Below are positions 47,393-56,055 of a DNA stretch of 62,622 nt, piece by piece (position 1 is the first letter of the stretch; each line of letters starts with the position of its first letter). Source of the stretch: an uncultured Alistipes sp. (GTDB lineage: Bacteria > Bacteroidota > Bacteroidia > Bacteroidales > Rikenellaceae). The position numbers and the translations under genes were made by a program. The stretch spans positions 1 to 62,622 of the forward strand of contig CALUMM010000007.1 of NCBI GenBank assembly GCA_944321755.1. Reading direction: 5' to 3'. The notes under the pieces were generated by a model. The model was given only the letters and a program-made list of their open reading frames with translations, was not told the DNA's origin and did no database searches.

Positions 47393-49144
47393 CTATTCCC
47401 AGCCGGGATTCTGCCCGAGGGCGGGGTTGAGCTGGGTTTCGTCGTTCGGGAGCGGCAGCAGGTAGTTCTTGTCGTCCCACTTGCGGTTGGTGTAGAGGAT
47501 GATGCGTCCTTCGGCGTTCAGCGGCCGGAGCTGCGAGGTCCAGTTGCTTTCGTACCACGTGCCCGTATACTGGATTCCCAACAGGTCGCCGGGCATCTCT
47601 TTTTCAGCCGTCTTCCAGCGCTTGAGGTCGTCGATGCGGAAGCCCTCGAAGAAGAGTTCCACGGTACGCTCGGCACGGATCTCATCGAGCATCGTCATGC
47701 CCTGAGCCGCATGGTCGTCGACCAGCTTGTTCGAGAGCTTGGTCATCGTGGGGTTCGAACGCTGCCGCACGAGGTTCAGCGAAGCATCCAGTTCGTCGTC
47801 GGTAATCTTCCCGTTGAGTTCGTAGACCGCCTCGGCATAGTTGAGCAGCACCTCGGCATAGCGGATGATCGGGTAGTCATACCCCTCCGATTCGTCGGCA
47901 ACCTGCCGTTCGGTCGCCCACTTGTAGTTGGCATAGCCCGAATTGACGCGGCGGTTGGCCACCAGATAGTTCGTCCCTTCGACCCCCTCTTCATCCTCCG
48001 AGGTCCAGGTCGTGCGCCATGCGCCGTCGTTGTTCCAGTACTTCTGGCCATGCATCATCAGCGTGCCGTTCATGCGGTTGTCGCGGTTTTCGAACTCGGT
48101 GTTCTGCCCGTCGTATCCCTTGAAGTTGGGCGAGATCGAGATCGGCAGACCGTCCTGGCAACGGTACATGTCGGCGAGTTTCTGCGTCGGGTAATAGGCA
48201 TTGTTCTGCACACCGTGGGTGATGTTCAGCCCGATGGGCTTGAGCGTCTGGTCGTGGCGGCGGGCAAAGATGTACTCCTTGTTGGCCGATTTGGTCAGAC
48301 CTGCGGGGTTGCACTGCACGTTCTCCAGAATGAAGAGGTAACGATAGCTGTCACGTCCTCCGAGATCGGCGCTCGAAAAGAGCTCGTAACGGCCCGATCC
48401 CATCACTTCGAGCGAAGCGTCGATGGCATCCTTCAACAGTGCCTGCGATTCGGCGGTGTTCTGGTTGTGGTACTTCTGCCAGGTGCCTTCGTAGAGCGCG
48501 ATGCGCGAAAGCAGGGCCCAGGCCGTGTAGCGGCAGACGCGGCCGTCCTCCGAGGGAGTCTCGCCGAGCAGTGCCGCGGCATCCTTCAGGTCCTGGATGC
48601 AGGCCTTGATGACCGTCAACCGATCGGTGCGCGGACCGTAGAGTTCACGGGAGTCGATGTCGAGCGGCTCCTGCAGCAGAATGCAGTCTCCGTAGAGCTG
48701 TACGAGTTCGAAGTGGAGGTAGGCGCGGAAGAAGAGCGCCTCACCCTTCGGTTCGGCAATCCCCGCCTGGTCGCCGAAATCCCGGGCGCGGTCGAGCAGC
48801 AGGTTGACGTAATAGATGCGCTTGTAGAGGTTGTTGTAGTTGTCGTCGGTGGCCAGGATCGAGTTCGAACCATCGCTGTAAACATTCGTCGAGGCCTCGC
48901 ACAGCAGGTCCGAGCGCGTATCGGCGTGCGGGCCGTCCGAGACGCCGTTCATGTAGGTCACGGAGGTCGAACCGCGGAAATCGCGGGTCCAGCCGTAGAA
49001 CTGGTTGGCGAAGAGCGTGAAGTTGTCGGGCTTGGTCCAGACCTGGGCGTCGGAGAGCTGGTCTTTCGGGTCGAGGTCGAGACACGACGTGGCTGCGAGT
49101 ACGATGCCCGTGGCGCAAAGGGTTTTCAACAGGTATTTTTTCAT
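47393..49144 (-). CDS. SusD/RagB-family glycan-binding lipoprotein (locus 7)
   Basis: A 583-residue lipoprotein (lipobox AATSC, Cys21). SusD blocks seen: CLDLDPKDQLSDAQVW, KGEALFFRAYLHFELVQLYGD, YPIIRYAEVLLNYAEAVYELNG and IRAERTVELFFEGFRIDDLKRWK, ending PLPNDETQLNPALGQNPGWE. It lies 12 bp downstream of its SusC partner, with the Big-2 lipoprotein 25 bp further on. Confidence 0.96.
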   Translation of the reverse strand: MKKYLLKTLCATGIVLAATSCLDLDPKDQLSDAQVWTKPDNFTLFANQFYGWTRDFRGSTSVTYMNGVSDGPHADTRSDLLCEASTNVYSDGSNSILATDDNYNNLYKRIYYVNLLLDRARDFGDQAGIAEPKGEALFFRAYLHFELVQLYGDCILLQEPLDIDSRELYGPRTDRLTVIKACIQDLKDAAALLGETPSEDGRVCRYTAWALLSRIALYEGTWQKYHNQNTAESQALLKDAIDASLEVMGSGRYELFSSADLGGRDSYRYLFILENVQCNPAGLTKSANKEYIFARRHDQTLKPIGLNITHGVQNNAYYPTQKLADMYRCQDGLPISISPNFKGYDGQNTEFENRDNRMNGTLMMHGQKYWNNDGAWRTTWTSEDEEGVEGTNYLVANRRVNSGYANYKWATERQVADESEGYDYPIIRYAEVLLNYAEAVYELNGKITDDELDASLNLVRQRSNPTMTKLSNKLVDDHAAQGMTMLDEIRAERTVELFFEGFRIDDLKRWKTAEKEMPGDLLGIQYTGTWYESNWTSQLRPLNAEGRIILYTNRKWDDKNYLLPLPNDETQLNPALGQNPGWE

Positions 49145-49156
49145 GGTTGCGGTCGA

Positions 49157-52100
49157 TTAGAAGGTTAAGTTGACGCCGAAGGTGTAGCTGCGCAGGAACG
49201 GGTAACGCGACGTACTGCTCGGTGAGCTCTTGGCTTCGGGATCCCAGCCGTCGAGGATGTTCGAGTGCTCCCAGAGGTCCGATCCCGTGAAGTAGATGCG
49301 GCAGCCCGAGATGCTCTTGGTCTTCGTGAACCACCGGGCCGGGAGGTTGTATCCCAGCGAGAGGGTCTTCAGCCGGATGTAGGCGCCGTCGGATGCCGAC
49401 CAGCTCGAAGCCTGGTAGTTGTAGTTGTTGATGTTCGAGTCGGTGGTGTACGAGGGGTAGTGTCCGCCGGGGTTTTCGGGGCTCCAGACCTTGCCCAGCG
49501 ACTGGTTGGTGGTATTGGTGTAGGTGGCGCGCATCGGCACGGTCCAGTTGTTGATACCGTTCCACATCGTGCGGTTGGCGGCACCCTGGAAGACGATCTG
49601 GAAGTCAAGCCCCTTCCATTCGAACCCGGCGCTGATCGAATACTGGATCTCCGGCGTATCGGACCCGAGGTAGACGTAGTCCTTCTCGTCGAGTTTGCCG
49701 TCGTTGTTCACGTCGCAGAACATGTTGTCTCCGAGGCGCAGCGACGCGGGCATTCCCACGGCATTGTTGGGATAGTATTTGGCCAGATAGGCATCGAGCT
49801 GCTCCCGGGTCTGGATCTTCCCGGCGTAGCGCAGCCCGAAGAGGGCGTTGAGCGGGTATCCCTCGCGGTCGCTGACATATCCGTTCTTGATCGTGGCGGC
49901 ACCGCCGAAGTCGACCAGTTCGTTGCGGGCGAAGGTGAACGTTCCGCCCACGAAATAGTTGAACTCCTTGCCGATCTTGTCGCGCCACTGGATCTGTCCC
50001 TCGTAACCCCAGGCCTTGAACTTGCCGGTATTGGCTTTCGGGGGCGTGTCTCCCAGCACTGCGGGGAATTCGATGCTGACGAGCATGTTGTCGTTCTTCT
50101 TGAGGAAGGCCTCGACGCTACCCGACAGGCGGTTGTTTAGGAATCCGAAGTCCAGACCGAGGTTGTAGTTCTTGATGCGCTCCCAGCTGCGGGCCGTCGA
50201 TGCGAGCGTCCCGGAGGTGGCGATCGTCGAGAGGAGTCCCGAGCCGACCAGGGCACCGCTCGACGCCGAGGTGTTGTAGAGCTGTACGCCGTCGTAGTTG
50301 GAGATGCCGTTCTGGTTGCCGACCTCACCGTACGAAAGGCGCAGCTTGAGTTCGCTCAGCCACTCCTGGTCGCGCAGGAATCCCTCCTGGGAGATGCGCC
50401 AGCCGAGCGATCCGCCCCAGAAGAAGTCCCAACGGTTCTCGGGCTGGAACTTCGACGAACCGTCGTAACGCATGTTCAGCTCGACGAGGTACTTCTGGCG
50501 GTAGTTGTAGTTCAGACGTCCGAAGAGCGACGCTACGGCGAACTGGTAGTGTTCCTTGTTCGAGATGGTGATCTCGCCGGCTCCGTTGACGATTTCGAGC
50601 CCCTGCTGGATGTCCTTGGCCTGGACGCCGAAGTAGGTGTAGTCCTTGAATTCGTACTGTCCGCCGAGCGTGGCGCTCAGCGAGTGGTCGCCGAAGTCGT
50701 GGTGTCCGTTCAGGTAGCCCGAGAAGGAGTAGAAATCGGTCCGCGAGGAGGTCTGCTTGTAGTAGGACTGGTCGCTCGTGGGGGTTGTCAGCACGACTTT
50801 CGTACCGGTGTAGTTGTAGTAGTCGACGCTGTTGTTGACCGTATTGCGCTGGGCTGTCGAGGTGTTGTATCCGACGTTGATGTTGGCGTCGAGCCACTTC
50901 GTTGCGCGGATCTTGAAGGTCTCGCTGATGTTGGTGGCCGAGACCGAAAGCTTGTTGTCACCGCCGTATTCGGCCACCGAGGTGGGTGAGGCCCAGGTTC
51001 CCCACGCATAAGGTTTGCCGTTCATCGACGAAAGCGGAAGTCCCGGCATGGGCACGGAGACCGTCAGCATGGACCCCACGTTGGTCGGAGCGACCTGCTC
51101 CTGGCGGTTGTAGCCGATGGCGGATTCGAGCGTCAGCCAGTCGGTAATCTGGAAGGTGTTGTTGGTGCGGAGGTTGTAGCGCTGGTTGTTGTTGTTGCCG
51201 TACTGGAGCGGCGATCCGTCGTAGAGGTATCCGAACGAGACGCGGTAGGAGATCTTCTCCGAGCCGCCCGAGACGCTGATATCGTGCGTCGTGGAGTAGG
51301 AGTTGTCGAAGAGCGATCCGAGCCAGTCCACCGAGTCGTCGAAGACGAAATCGCTCACATCGTTGAAGGCTGTCGTCCCGAAGGGCGAGGTGGTATGCTC
51401 CAGATCGATGTAGCGGCCCTTGTACTGTTTGGCCAGCAGGGCGTACTTGTACCAGTTGTCGGAGGTTTTGTTGTCATTTTCGAGGGTCTGCATGATTGAG
51501 TCGGCCCACTCGTCGAGGCTCATCAGCGTAGGCATCAGACCGACGGTCTTGACGCTGAACGATCCCGAATATTCGACCTTGGCGCGTCCCTCCTTGCCCT
51601 TCTTGGTGGTGATGAGCACCACGCCGCCGGCGGCACGCGAACCGTAGATGGCTGCGGCCCCGTCCTTGAGGAAGCTCATCGACTCGATGTCCGAAGGGTT
51701 CAACAGACGCATTTCGTTGATGCTTTCGTAGGCCACGCCGTCGATGATGACGAGCGGTTCGGAGGAGTTGGCCGAGATGGCGCCGCGCAGCGACATCGAC
51801 CAGCTCTCGTCGCCCGGGGCCGACGAACTGCGGGTGATGATCACACCGGGGATCTGGCCCTGCATGGCCTGCAGCGGGCTGGAGAGCGAACCCTTGTCCT
51901 TGAGCATCTCCTCCTTGACGACGGAGATGGCGCCCGTGAGGGTCTCTTTCTTCTGGACGCCGTAGCCGACGACCACGACATCCTCCAACAGGGCGGAATC
52001 CTCCTGCAGCTGGACGGTCATGCCGGGCTGGAGGGTTGTTTTGACGGTCTGGTAACCGATGTAGGAGATGGTGATCGGGGTTCCGGCCTTTTCGTCGAAC

Positions 52101-52297
52101 GAGAAGGCTCCGTCGAGGTCGGTCGAGGCGCCTTTGGTCGTTCCGTCGATGACGACCGTGGCTCCGATGACGGGATTACCGGCAGGGTCGATGACCTTTC
52201 CGCTCAGCTTCTGCTGGGCGAAGATCTCCCCCCCCCACAATGTCAGGGCGGACCCTAACACCATGCACAAACATGTTTTCAGATGTTTCAGGTTCAT
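49157..52297 (-). CDS. SusC/RagA-family TonB-dependent transporter (locus 7)
   Basis: A 1046-residue outer-membrane transporter: signal peptide (about 1-28, ending IFAQ), carboxypeptidase-D-like domain (LSGKVIDPAGNPVIGATVVIDG), TonB box/plug (EDVVVVGYGVQKKETLTGAISVV), plug motif MSFLKDGAAAIYGSRAAGGVVLITTKKG and barrel ending SYTFGVNLTF. Codons 21-24, inside the signal peptide, contain nine consecutive G (52228-52236); a slip there would abolish the protein. An ECF sigma gene lies immediately upstream, and the 84-bp gap has no exact TAnnTTTG, so sigma-dependent transcription is plausible. Confidence 0.95.
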   Translation of the reverse strand: MNLKHLKTCLCMVLGSALTLWGGEIFAQQKLSGKVIDPAGNPVIGATVVIDGTTKGASTDLDGAFSFDEKAGTPITISYIGYQTVKTTLQPGMTVQLQEDSALLEDVVVVGYGVQKKETLTGAISVVKEEMLKDKGSLSSPLQAMQGQIPGVIITRSSSAPGDESWSMSLRGAISANSSEPLVIIDGVAYESINEMRLLNPSDIESMSFLKDGAAAIYGSRAAGGVVLITTKKGKEGRAKVEYSGSFSVKTVGLMPTLMSLDEWADSIMQTLENDNKTSDNWYKYALLAKQYKGRYIDLEHTTSPFGTTAFNDVSDFVFDDSVDWLGSLFDNSYSTTHDISVSGGSEKISYRVSFGYLYDGSPLQYGNNNNQRYNLRTNNTFQITDWLTLESAIGYNRQEQVAPTNVGSMLTVSVPMPGLPLSSMNGKPYAWGTWASPTSVAEYGGDNKLSVSATNISETFKIRATKWLDANINVGYNTSTAQRNTVNNSVDYYNYTGTKVVLTTPTSDQSYYKQTSSRTDFYSFSGYLNGHHDFGDHSLSATLGGQYEFKDYTYFGVQAKDIQQGLEIVNGAGEITISNKEHYQFAVASLFGRLNYNYRQKYLVELNMRYDGSSKFQPENRWDFFWGGSLGWRISQEGFLRDQEWLSELKLRLSYGEVGNQNGISNYDGVQLYNTSASSGALVGSGLLSTIATSGTLASTARSWERIKNYNLGLDFGFLNNRLSGSVEAFLKKNDNMLVSIEFPAVLGDTPPKANTGKFKAWGYEGQIQWRDKIGKEFNYFVGGTFTFARNELVDFGGAATIKNGYVSDREGYPLNALFGLRYAGKIQTREQLDAYLAKYYPNNAVGMPASLRLGDNMFCDVNNDGKLDEKDYVYLGSDTPEIQYSISAGFEWKGLDFQIVFQGAANRTMWNGINNWTVPMRATYTNTTNQSLGKVWSPENPGGHYPSYTTDSNINNYNYQASSWSASDGAYIRLKTLSLGYNLPARWFTKTKSISGCRIYFTGSDLWEHSNILDGWDPEAKSSPSSTSRYPFLRSYTFGVNLTF
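52228..52236 (-). repeat. Nine-G homopolymer in susC (locus 7)
   Basis: Nine consecutive G on the coding strand span codons 21-24 (Trp-Gly-Gly-Glu) in the signal peptide of the SusC homologue. This is the second such run in the window, again near the 5' end of a susC gene (compare 8559-8567). Confidence 0.9.
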
Positions 52298-52338
52298 AGT
52301 AGAGGTTTTACATAAAATTATTGATTATTGGGATTTTG

Positions 52339-52363
52339 GAAAATTTTTCGCAGGAAAATTTTC
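52339..52363. promoter_or_regulatory. AT-rich inverted repeat between sigma and susC genes
   Basis: Perfect 9-bp arms GAAAATTTT (52339-52347) and AAAATTTTC (52355-52363) are separated by 7 bases. The element lies 19 bp beyond the sigma stop codon and about 40 bp upstream of the susC start. It may be an operator for the susC promoter or a weak terminator for the sigma gene. Confidence 0.5.
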
Positions 52364-52381
52364 GGGAATGCCCTTCTGGTG

Positions 52382-52918
52382 TCAGATGCAGGCCTTCAGG
52401 GCGCTGCGCATCTGCCGCCGTGCGGCGAAGAGGTGGTTTTCGACGGTGCGGCGGCTCAGGTGGAGCGTTGCGGCGGCCTCTTCGGCCGTCAATCCGTCGC
52501 GGGTGCATAACGTATATATCTGTACCTGGCGCTGCGGGAGACGCTGGCAGAGCGACTGCTCCAGTTCCGAGAGTTCCGAGGCGGCGATCCGCTCCTCGAC
52601 GTCGCACGTCGCGCGGCGGGCGTGGAGGAAGAAGTAGTCGTCGGCGGCACGGCTGCGGGCGTGGCGGCGCAGGTAGTCGACCACCCGGTTGCGGGCGATC
52701 GCATAGACGAAAGGTGCGATGGTGCGTTCGTCGAGCAGGGTGTTGTATTCCAGAAGGCGGGCGAAGACGTCCTGTACCAGATCTTCGGCATCAGAGAACG
52801 AGCCGATCCGTTTGCGGATGTAGCCGCAGAGTGCCGCGTGCAGTTCGACGTAGGTGGCGGCGATGAGCCGGTCCTGACGGATGCCGGGGATGGCTGCGGG
52901 TCGAGATTCGAAAGTCAT
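52382..52918 (-). CDS. ECF-type RNA polymerase sigma factor
   Basis: A 178-residue ECF sigma factor starting MTFESRPAA. Region 2 is seen in CGYIRKRIGSFSDAEDLVQDVFARLLEY through IAPFVYAIARNRVVDYLRRHARS, and region 4 in LPQRQVQIYTLCTRDGLTAEEAAATLHLSRRTVENHLFAARRQ. The open frame extends 47 codons further upstream, but that part has no sigma-like sequence and the ATG at 52918 starts just before the conserved core. No FecR-type anti-sigma gene is next to it, unlike many susC-linked sigma factors. It lies between GH88 and susC on the same strand and probably drives the susC block. Confidence 0.92.
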   Translation of the reverse strand: MTFESRPAAIPGIRQDRLIAATYVELHAALCGYIRKRIGSFSDAEDLVQDVFARLLEYNTLLDERTIAPFVYAIARNRVVDYLRRHARSRAADDYFFLHARRATCDVEERIAASELSELEQSLCQRLPQRQVQIYTLCTRDGLTAEEAAATLHLSRRTVENHLFAARRQMRSALKACI

Positions 52919-53062
52919 GGCAGGTCGTAGTTTTCGGGGTTTCAGGTATTGCAAAGGTCGCTGTTCCCTTTCGAACTCGACGGCACGGTTTGTAACAAAA
53001 GAGGGGTCGGTTTGTAGCGAATGGCGTTTCAGGGCCTTCCGGGGCTCCTCAAGGGGCATATT

Positions 53063-53079
53063 GTAACAGCCCGTGTTAC
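53063..53079. promoter_or_regulatory. Short inverted repeat after GH88
   Basis: GTAACA (53063-53068) and TGTTAC (53074-53079) flank 5 bases, in the ~200-bp gap between the GH88 stop and the sigma start. Another TTTGTAACA lies at 52989-52997. A weak hairpin or operator; no T-run. Confidence 0.3.
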
Positions 53080-53122
53080 GAACCGTCGGACGGAATCTCC
53101 CGGCCCGGACGGATGGTACGGC

Positions 53123-54310
53123 TCAAAAAAGCCCTTCGCCGCGATTGAGCCGGCGCAGCCGCAGCAGTGCTTCGTAGTAGTAATAGTCGGCGTAGATGAT
53201 GGCGTAGTCGATCTCCGAACCGGCGGGGTGGTGTCCCGTGGAGTGGACGAGCAGGGCCGGGCAGCGCGTGCCGCCGCGGTAGTTACGGTCGAGTTCGCGG
53301 AGCATTTTTTCGGCGGCCGTGCGGTAGACGGTTCCCTCGTCGCCGAGGTAGGTCGAAAGCTCCAGCAGGGCCGAGGCTACGACGGCCGCTGCCGAAGCGT
53401 CGCGCGGAGCCGCCGGAATGGCCGGATCGTCGAAATCCCAGTAGGGGATTCCGTCGTCGGGCAGCCGTTTCAGATAGAGGTCGGTGATTTTGCGGGCAAA
53501 CTCCAGATAGCGCGTGTCGTGGGTGAAGCGGTAGCACATCGTGAATCCGTAGATTCCCCACGCCTGGCCCCGGGCCCACATCGACGTGTCGGAATAGCCC
53601 TGATGGGTGCGACTGAGCAGATGGCCTCCGTTTTCGGGGTCGTAGACGGCGACATGATATGACGAACCGTCGGGGCGGAAGTTGTATTGCATGGTCTTGT
53701 CGGCGTGCGAACGCGCGATGTCGGCCAGACGGCTGTCTCCGCCGTTCTCGGCGGCCCAGAAGAGCATCTCCAGATTGATCATGTTGTCCATGATCGTGTT
53801 GTGGCCTCCGAGCGCCGGGATCTCCCGGGGCCAGGAGAGGATCGTCCCCACGCGGGGGTTGAAAAGGGTGGCCAGCGTGTCGGCCGTGCGGAGGATCACC
53901 TCCCGGTAGCGGTCGTCCTGCGTGAGTCGGTAGGCGTTCCCGTAGCTGCAGAAGACCAGAAAACCCAGGTCGTGATCATAGGCCGGTGTGTGGGAGAGGA
54001 ATTCGAGCGCCTCGGTGTAGCGGCGCGCGGCGTTGCGCACGGTGGTGTCGCCCGTGTACTCGTAGTCGTACCACAGCACCCCGGGCCAGAACCCCGCGGT
54101 CCACTCCTCCTTGCAGACCCGGTTGAGGTGCCAGCGGGTGCTGTCGGGAGCGATGTTGCGGGGTGTGAGCGTGCAGTCCGAGGCGGGCAGCTCCGCGAGT
54201 GTCCGCCGGACCTGTGCGGCGCAGTAGTCGAGCGCCGTGTCGGGAAAGGACGGTGAACCGGTACAGGAGGCCGCGAGTGCCCCCAGACAGAAGATCAGAA
54301 ATTTGGTCAT
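53123..54310 (-). CDS. GH88 unsaturated glucuronyl hydrolase lipoprotein
   Basis: A 395-residue lipoprotein (signal ending LAASC, Cys16). It has the (alpha/alpha)6 barrel of GH88: EEWTAGFWPGVLWYDYEYTGD, the first catalytic Asp in HNTIMDNMINLEMLFWA, MWARGQAWGIYGFTMCYR, and the second Asp in PRDASAAAVVASALLEL. GH88 hydrolyses the 4,5-unsaturated uronic acid left at the non-reducing end by polysaccharide lyases, which fits the two lyase-like genes in this locus. The start at 54310 is chosen for the signal peptide; the frame stays open far upstream but that part overlaps the GH43 gene. Confidence 0.93.
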   Translation of the reverse strand: MTKFLIFCLGALAASCTGSPSFPDTALDYCAAQVRRTLAELPASDCTLTPRNIAPDSTRWHLNRVCKEEWTAGFWPGVLWYDYEYTGDTTVRNAARRYTEALEFLSHTPAYDHDLGFLVFCSYGNAYRLTQDDRYREVILRTADTLATLFNPRVGTILSWPREIPALGGHNTIMDNMINLEMLFWAAENGGDSRLADIARSHADKTMQYNFRPDGSSYHVAVYDPENGGHLLSRTHQGYSDTSMWARGQAWGIYGFTMCYRFTHDTRYLEFARKITDLYLKRLPDDGIPYWDFDDPAIPAAPRDASAAAVVASALLELSTYLGDEGTVYRTAAEKMLRELDRNYRGGTRCPALLVHSTGHHPAGSEIDYAIIYADYYYYEALLRLRRLNRGEGLF

Positions 54311-54321
54311 GATATGGTTTG

Positions 54322-55977
54322 TTATTTTGAAATGCGGAACCAGTCGATGTCGATCCACCCGCGGTCGGTCGTTGCACCGTTGTTGACGCAGAAGAGCCCC
54401 ACCTTGGCGCCGATCCAGCGACCTTCGCGGGCGGTGAAGGGCACCTTGTCGACCGGTGTGAAGCGTTTGCCGTCGGTGCTGTATGCGAAGCGGCAGCGGC
54501 CGCCGGGACGGACTTCGACCCGCAGGGTGATCTCCGTGCGGTAGAGGGGCCGGGCGCCGCTTTCGAGGCGTTCGAGCGGAAGCGTGGCCAGCAGGGTCCG
54601 TTGCTCCTCCGAGCCGCGGTCGGCATCGCGGCAGAGGATCAGTTCGAGATCGGCCTCGGCGCCGCGGCGCGTCAGGGCGAGGCGTGCGTAGTCGTATCCC
54701 ATGACGAGCAGTCCGCCGCTGTCGCCGTCGCTTTTCGAGCAGAAGCGCAGCCGCGTGGTGGCGGTGAAGGCTTCGGCGGGGAACTTCTGCAGCAGGAGGT
54801 TCGGAACCGTCCAGAGGTTGCGGAACGCCTCGCGCGAGGCGTACATCCGGTAGTGTCCGGGGATGCCCGGGAATCCGAACCACGCCTGCGGATTGGCCAT
54901 CCACTGCCATTGCGGACCGGGCGCCGGGCCGTCGAATTCGTCGCTCTCCTGCGGGGTGCAGAGGGCCTTCGGGCTGCCGGTGTCGGGCTTGCGGTACACG
55001 GTGACGGGCTCGCCGCAGCCGTCGCCGTCGCGATCCTCGCCGATCACGCACCACCCGTCATCGTCCCACCGCATCGGGTTGAGGTGCACGACCCGTCCGT
55101 AGAGCCCCTTGTCCTGGAAATGGAGGAACCACGACTCTCCGCCCGGGGTTTCGACCCACGCGCCCTGATGGGGGCCGTTGATCGCCGTAGAGCCCTGCGA
55201 CATCACCGTGCGGGCTTCGTAGAGGCCGTCGACGGTGCGCGAACGGGCGACGATCTGCCACCCCGTGGCGACGCCTCCGGCCGGAGCGAAGAGGTAATAC
55301 CATCCGTTGCGTTTGTAGAGTTTGGCCCCCTCGACGGTGTGGTTGCCGCTGGCGTTTCCGTCGAAGATGATCCGTTCGCCGGAGATCGCCGCGGTGCCCT
55401 CGGCATTGAGCTCCACGAGGGTGATGATGCTGTTCAGCCCCGAGCGGCTTGCGGCCCAGGCGTGTGCCAGCCAGAGGCGCCCGTCGTCGTCCCACAGCGG
55501 CGAGGGGTCGATCAGCCCTTTCCCGGGAATGACCAGCACGGGATCCGACCAGCGGCCCCGGGGGTCGTCGGTGCGGACCATGTAGATCCCGAAGTCGGGA
55601 TCGCCCCAGTAGATGTAGTAGAATCCGTCGTGGAACTTGATGCAGGGGGCCCAGACGCCGCGTCCGGGCTGCGCCTGCGAGAAGTAATCCTCGGGCATGA
55701 GGCGCGGCAGGGCGTGGTTGACGAGCGTCCAGTTGACCAGATCCTTCGAGTGGAGGATCGGCAGCCCCGGCACGCACTGGAAACTCGATGCCGTCATCCA
55801 GTAGTCGTCGCCCACGCGCACGACATCCGGATCGGAGTAGTCGGCGTGGAGGATCGGGTTGCGATAGGTGCCGTCGCCGTTGTCGGCGCACCACACCTCC
55901 GAACGGTATTCGCGGGCGGAGAGCGCCCCGGCTCCGAGTGCAAGGAGGGTTGTCAGAAACAGGATTCGGCGGATCAT
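54322..55977 (-). CDS. GH43 glycosidase (beta-xylosidase/arabinofuranosidase type)
   Basis: A 551-residue secreted enzyme (signal about 1-21). The five-bladed propeller has the GH43 residues: base Asp49 in DYSDPDVV, the pKa-modulating Asp in LIDPSPLWDDDGR, and acid Glu in TVEGAKLYKRNGWYYLF. A C-terminal beta-sandwich (about 340-551, from QESDEFDGPAPGPQWQW) is the accessory domain of the longer GH43 enzymes. It probably removes xylosyl or arabinosyl residues. No lipobox, so it is likely periplasmic. It precedes GH88 by 11 bp. Confidence 0.92.
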   Translation of the reverse strand: MIRRILFLTTLLALGAGALSAREYRSEVWCADNGDGTYRNPILHADYSDPDVVRVGDDYWMTASSFQCVPGLPILHSKDLVNWTLVNHALPRLMPEDYFSQAQPGRGVWAPCIKFHDGFYYIYWGDPDFGIYMVRTDDPRGRWSDPVLVIPGKGLIDPSPLWDDDGRLWLAHAWAASRSGLNSIITLVELNAEGTAAISGERIIFDGNASGNHTVEGAKLYKRNGWYYLFAPAGGVATGWQIVARSRTVDGLYEARTVMSQGSTAINGPHQGAWVETPGGESWFLHFQDKGLYGRVVHLNPMRWDDDGWCVIGEDRDGDGCGEPVTVYRKPDTGSPKALCTPQESDEFDGPAPGPQWQWMANPQAWFGFPGIPGHYRMYASREAFRNLWTVPNLLLQKFPAEAFTATTRLRFCSKSDGDSGGLLVMGYDYARLALTRRGAEADLELILCRDADRGSEEQRTLLATLPLERLESGARPLYRTEITLRVEVRPGGRCRFAYSTDGKRFTPVDKVPFTAREGRWIGAKVGLFCVNNGATTDRGWIDIDWFRISK

Positions 55978-56055
55978 GATTTTCGGTCTTTTATATAGAG
56001 ATATACGTTTCTGCGGGGCGAATTACTCAGTCTCCGGCGAAAAAAATCGGACGGA

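Noticed and set aside
52919-53059. 47-codon N-terminal extension of the sigma factor
   Set aside because: It does not resemble sigma sequence, and an ATG directly before the conserved core explains the protein length better.
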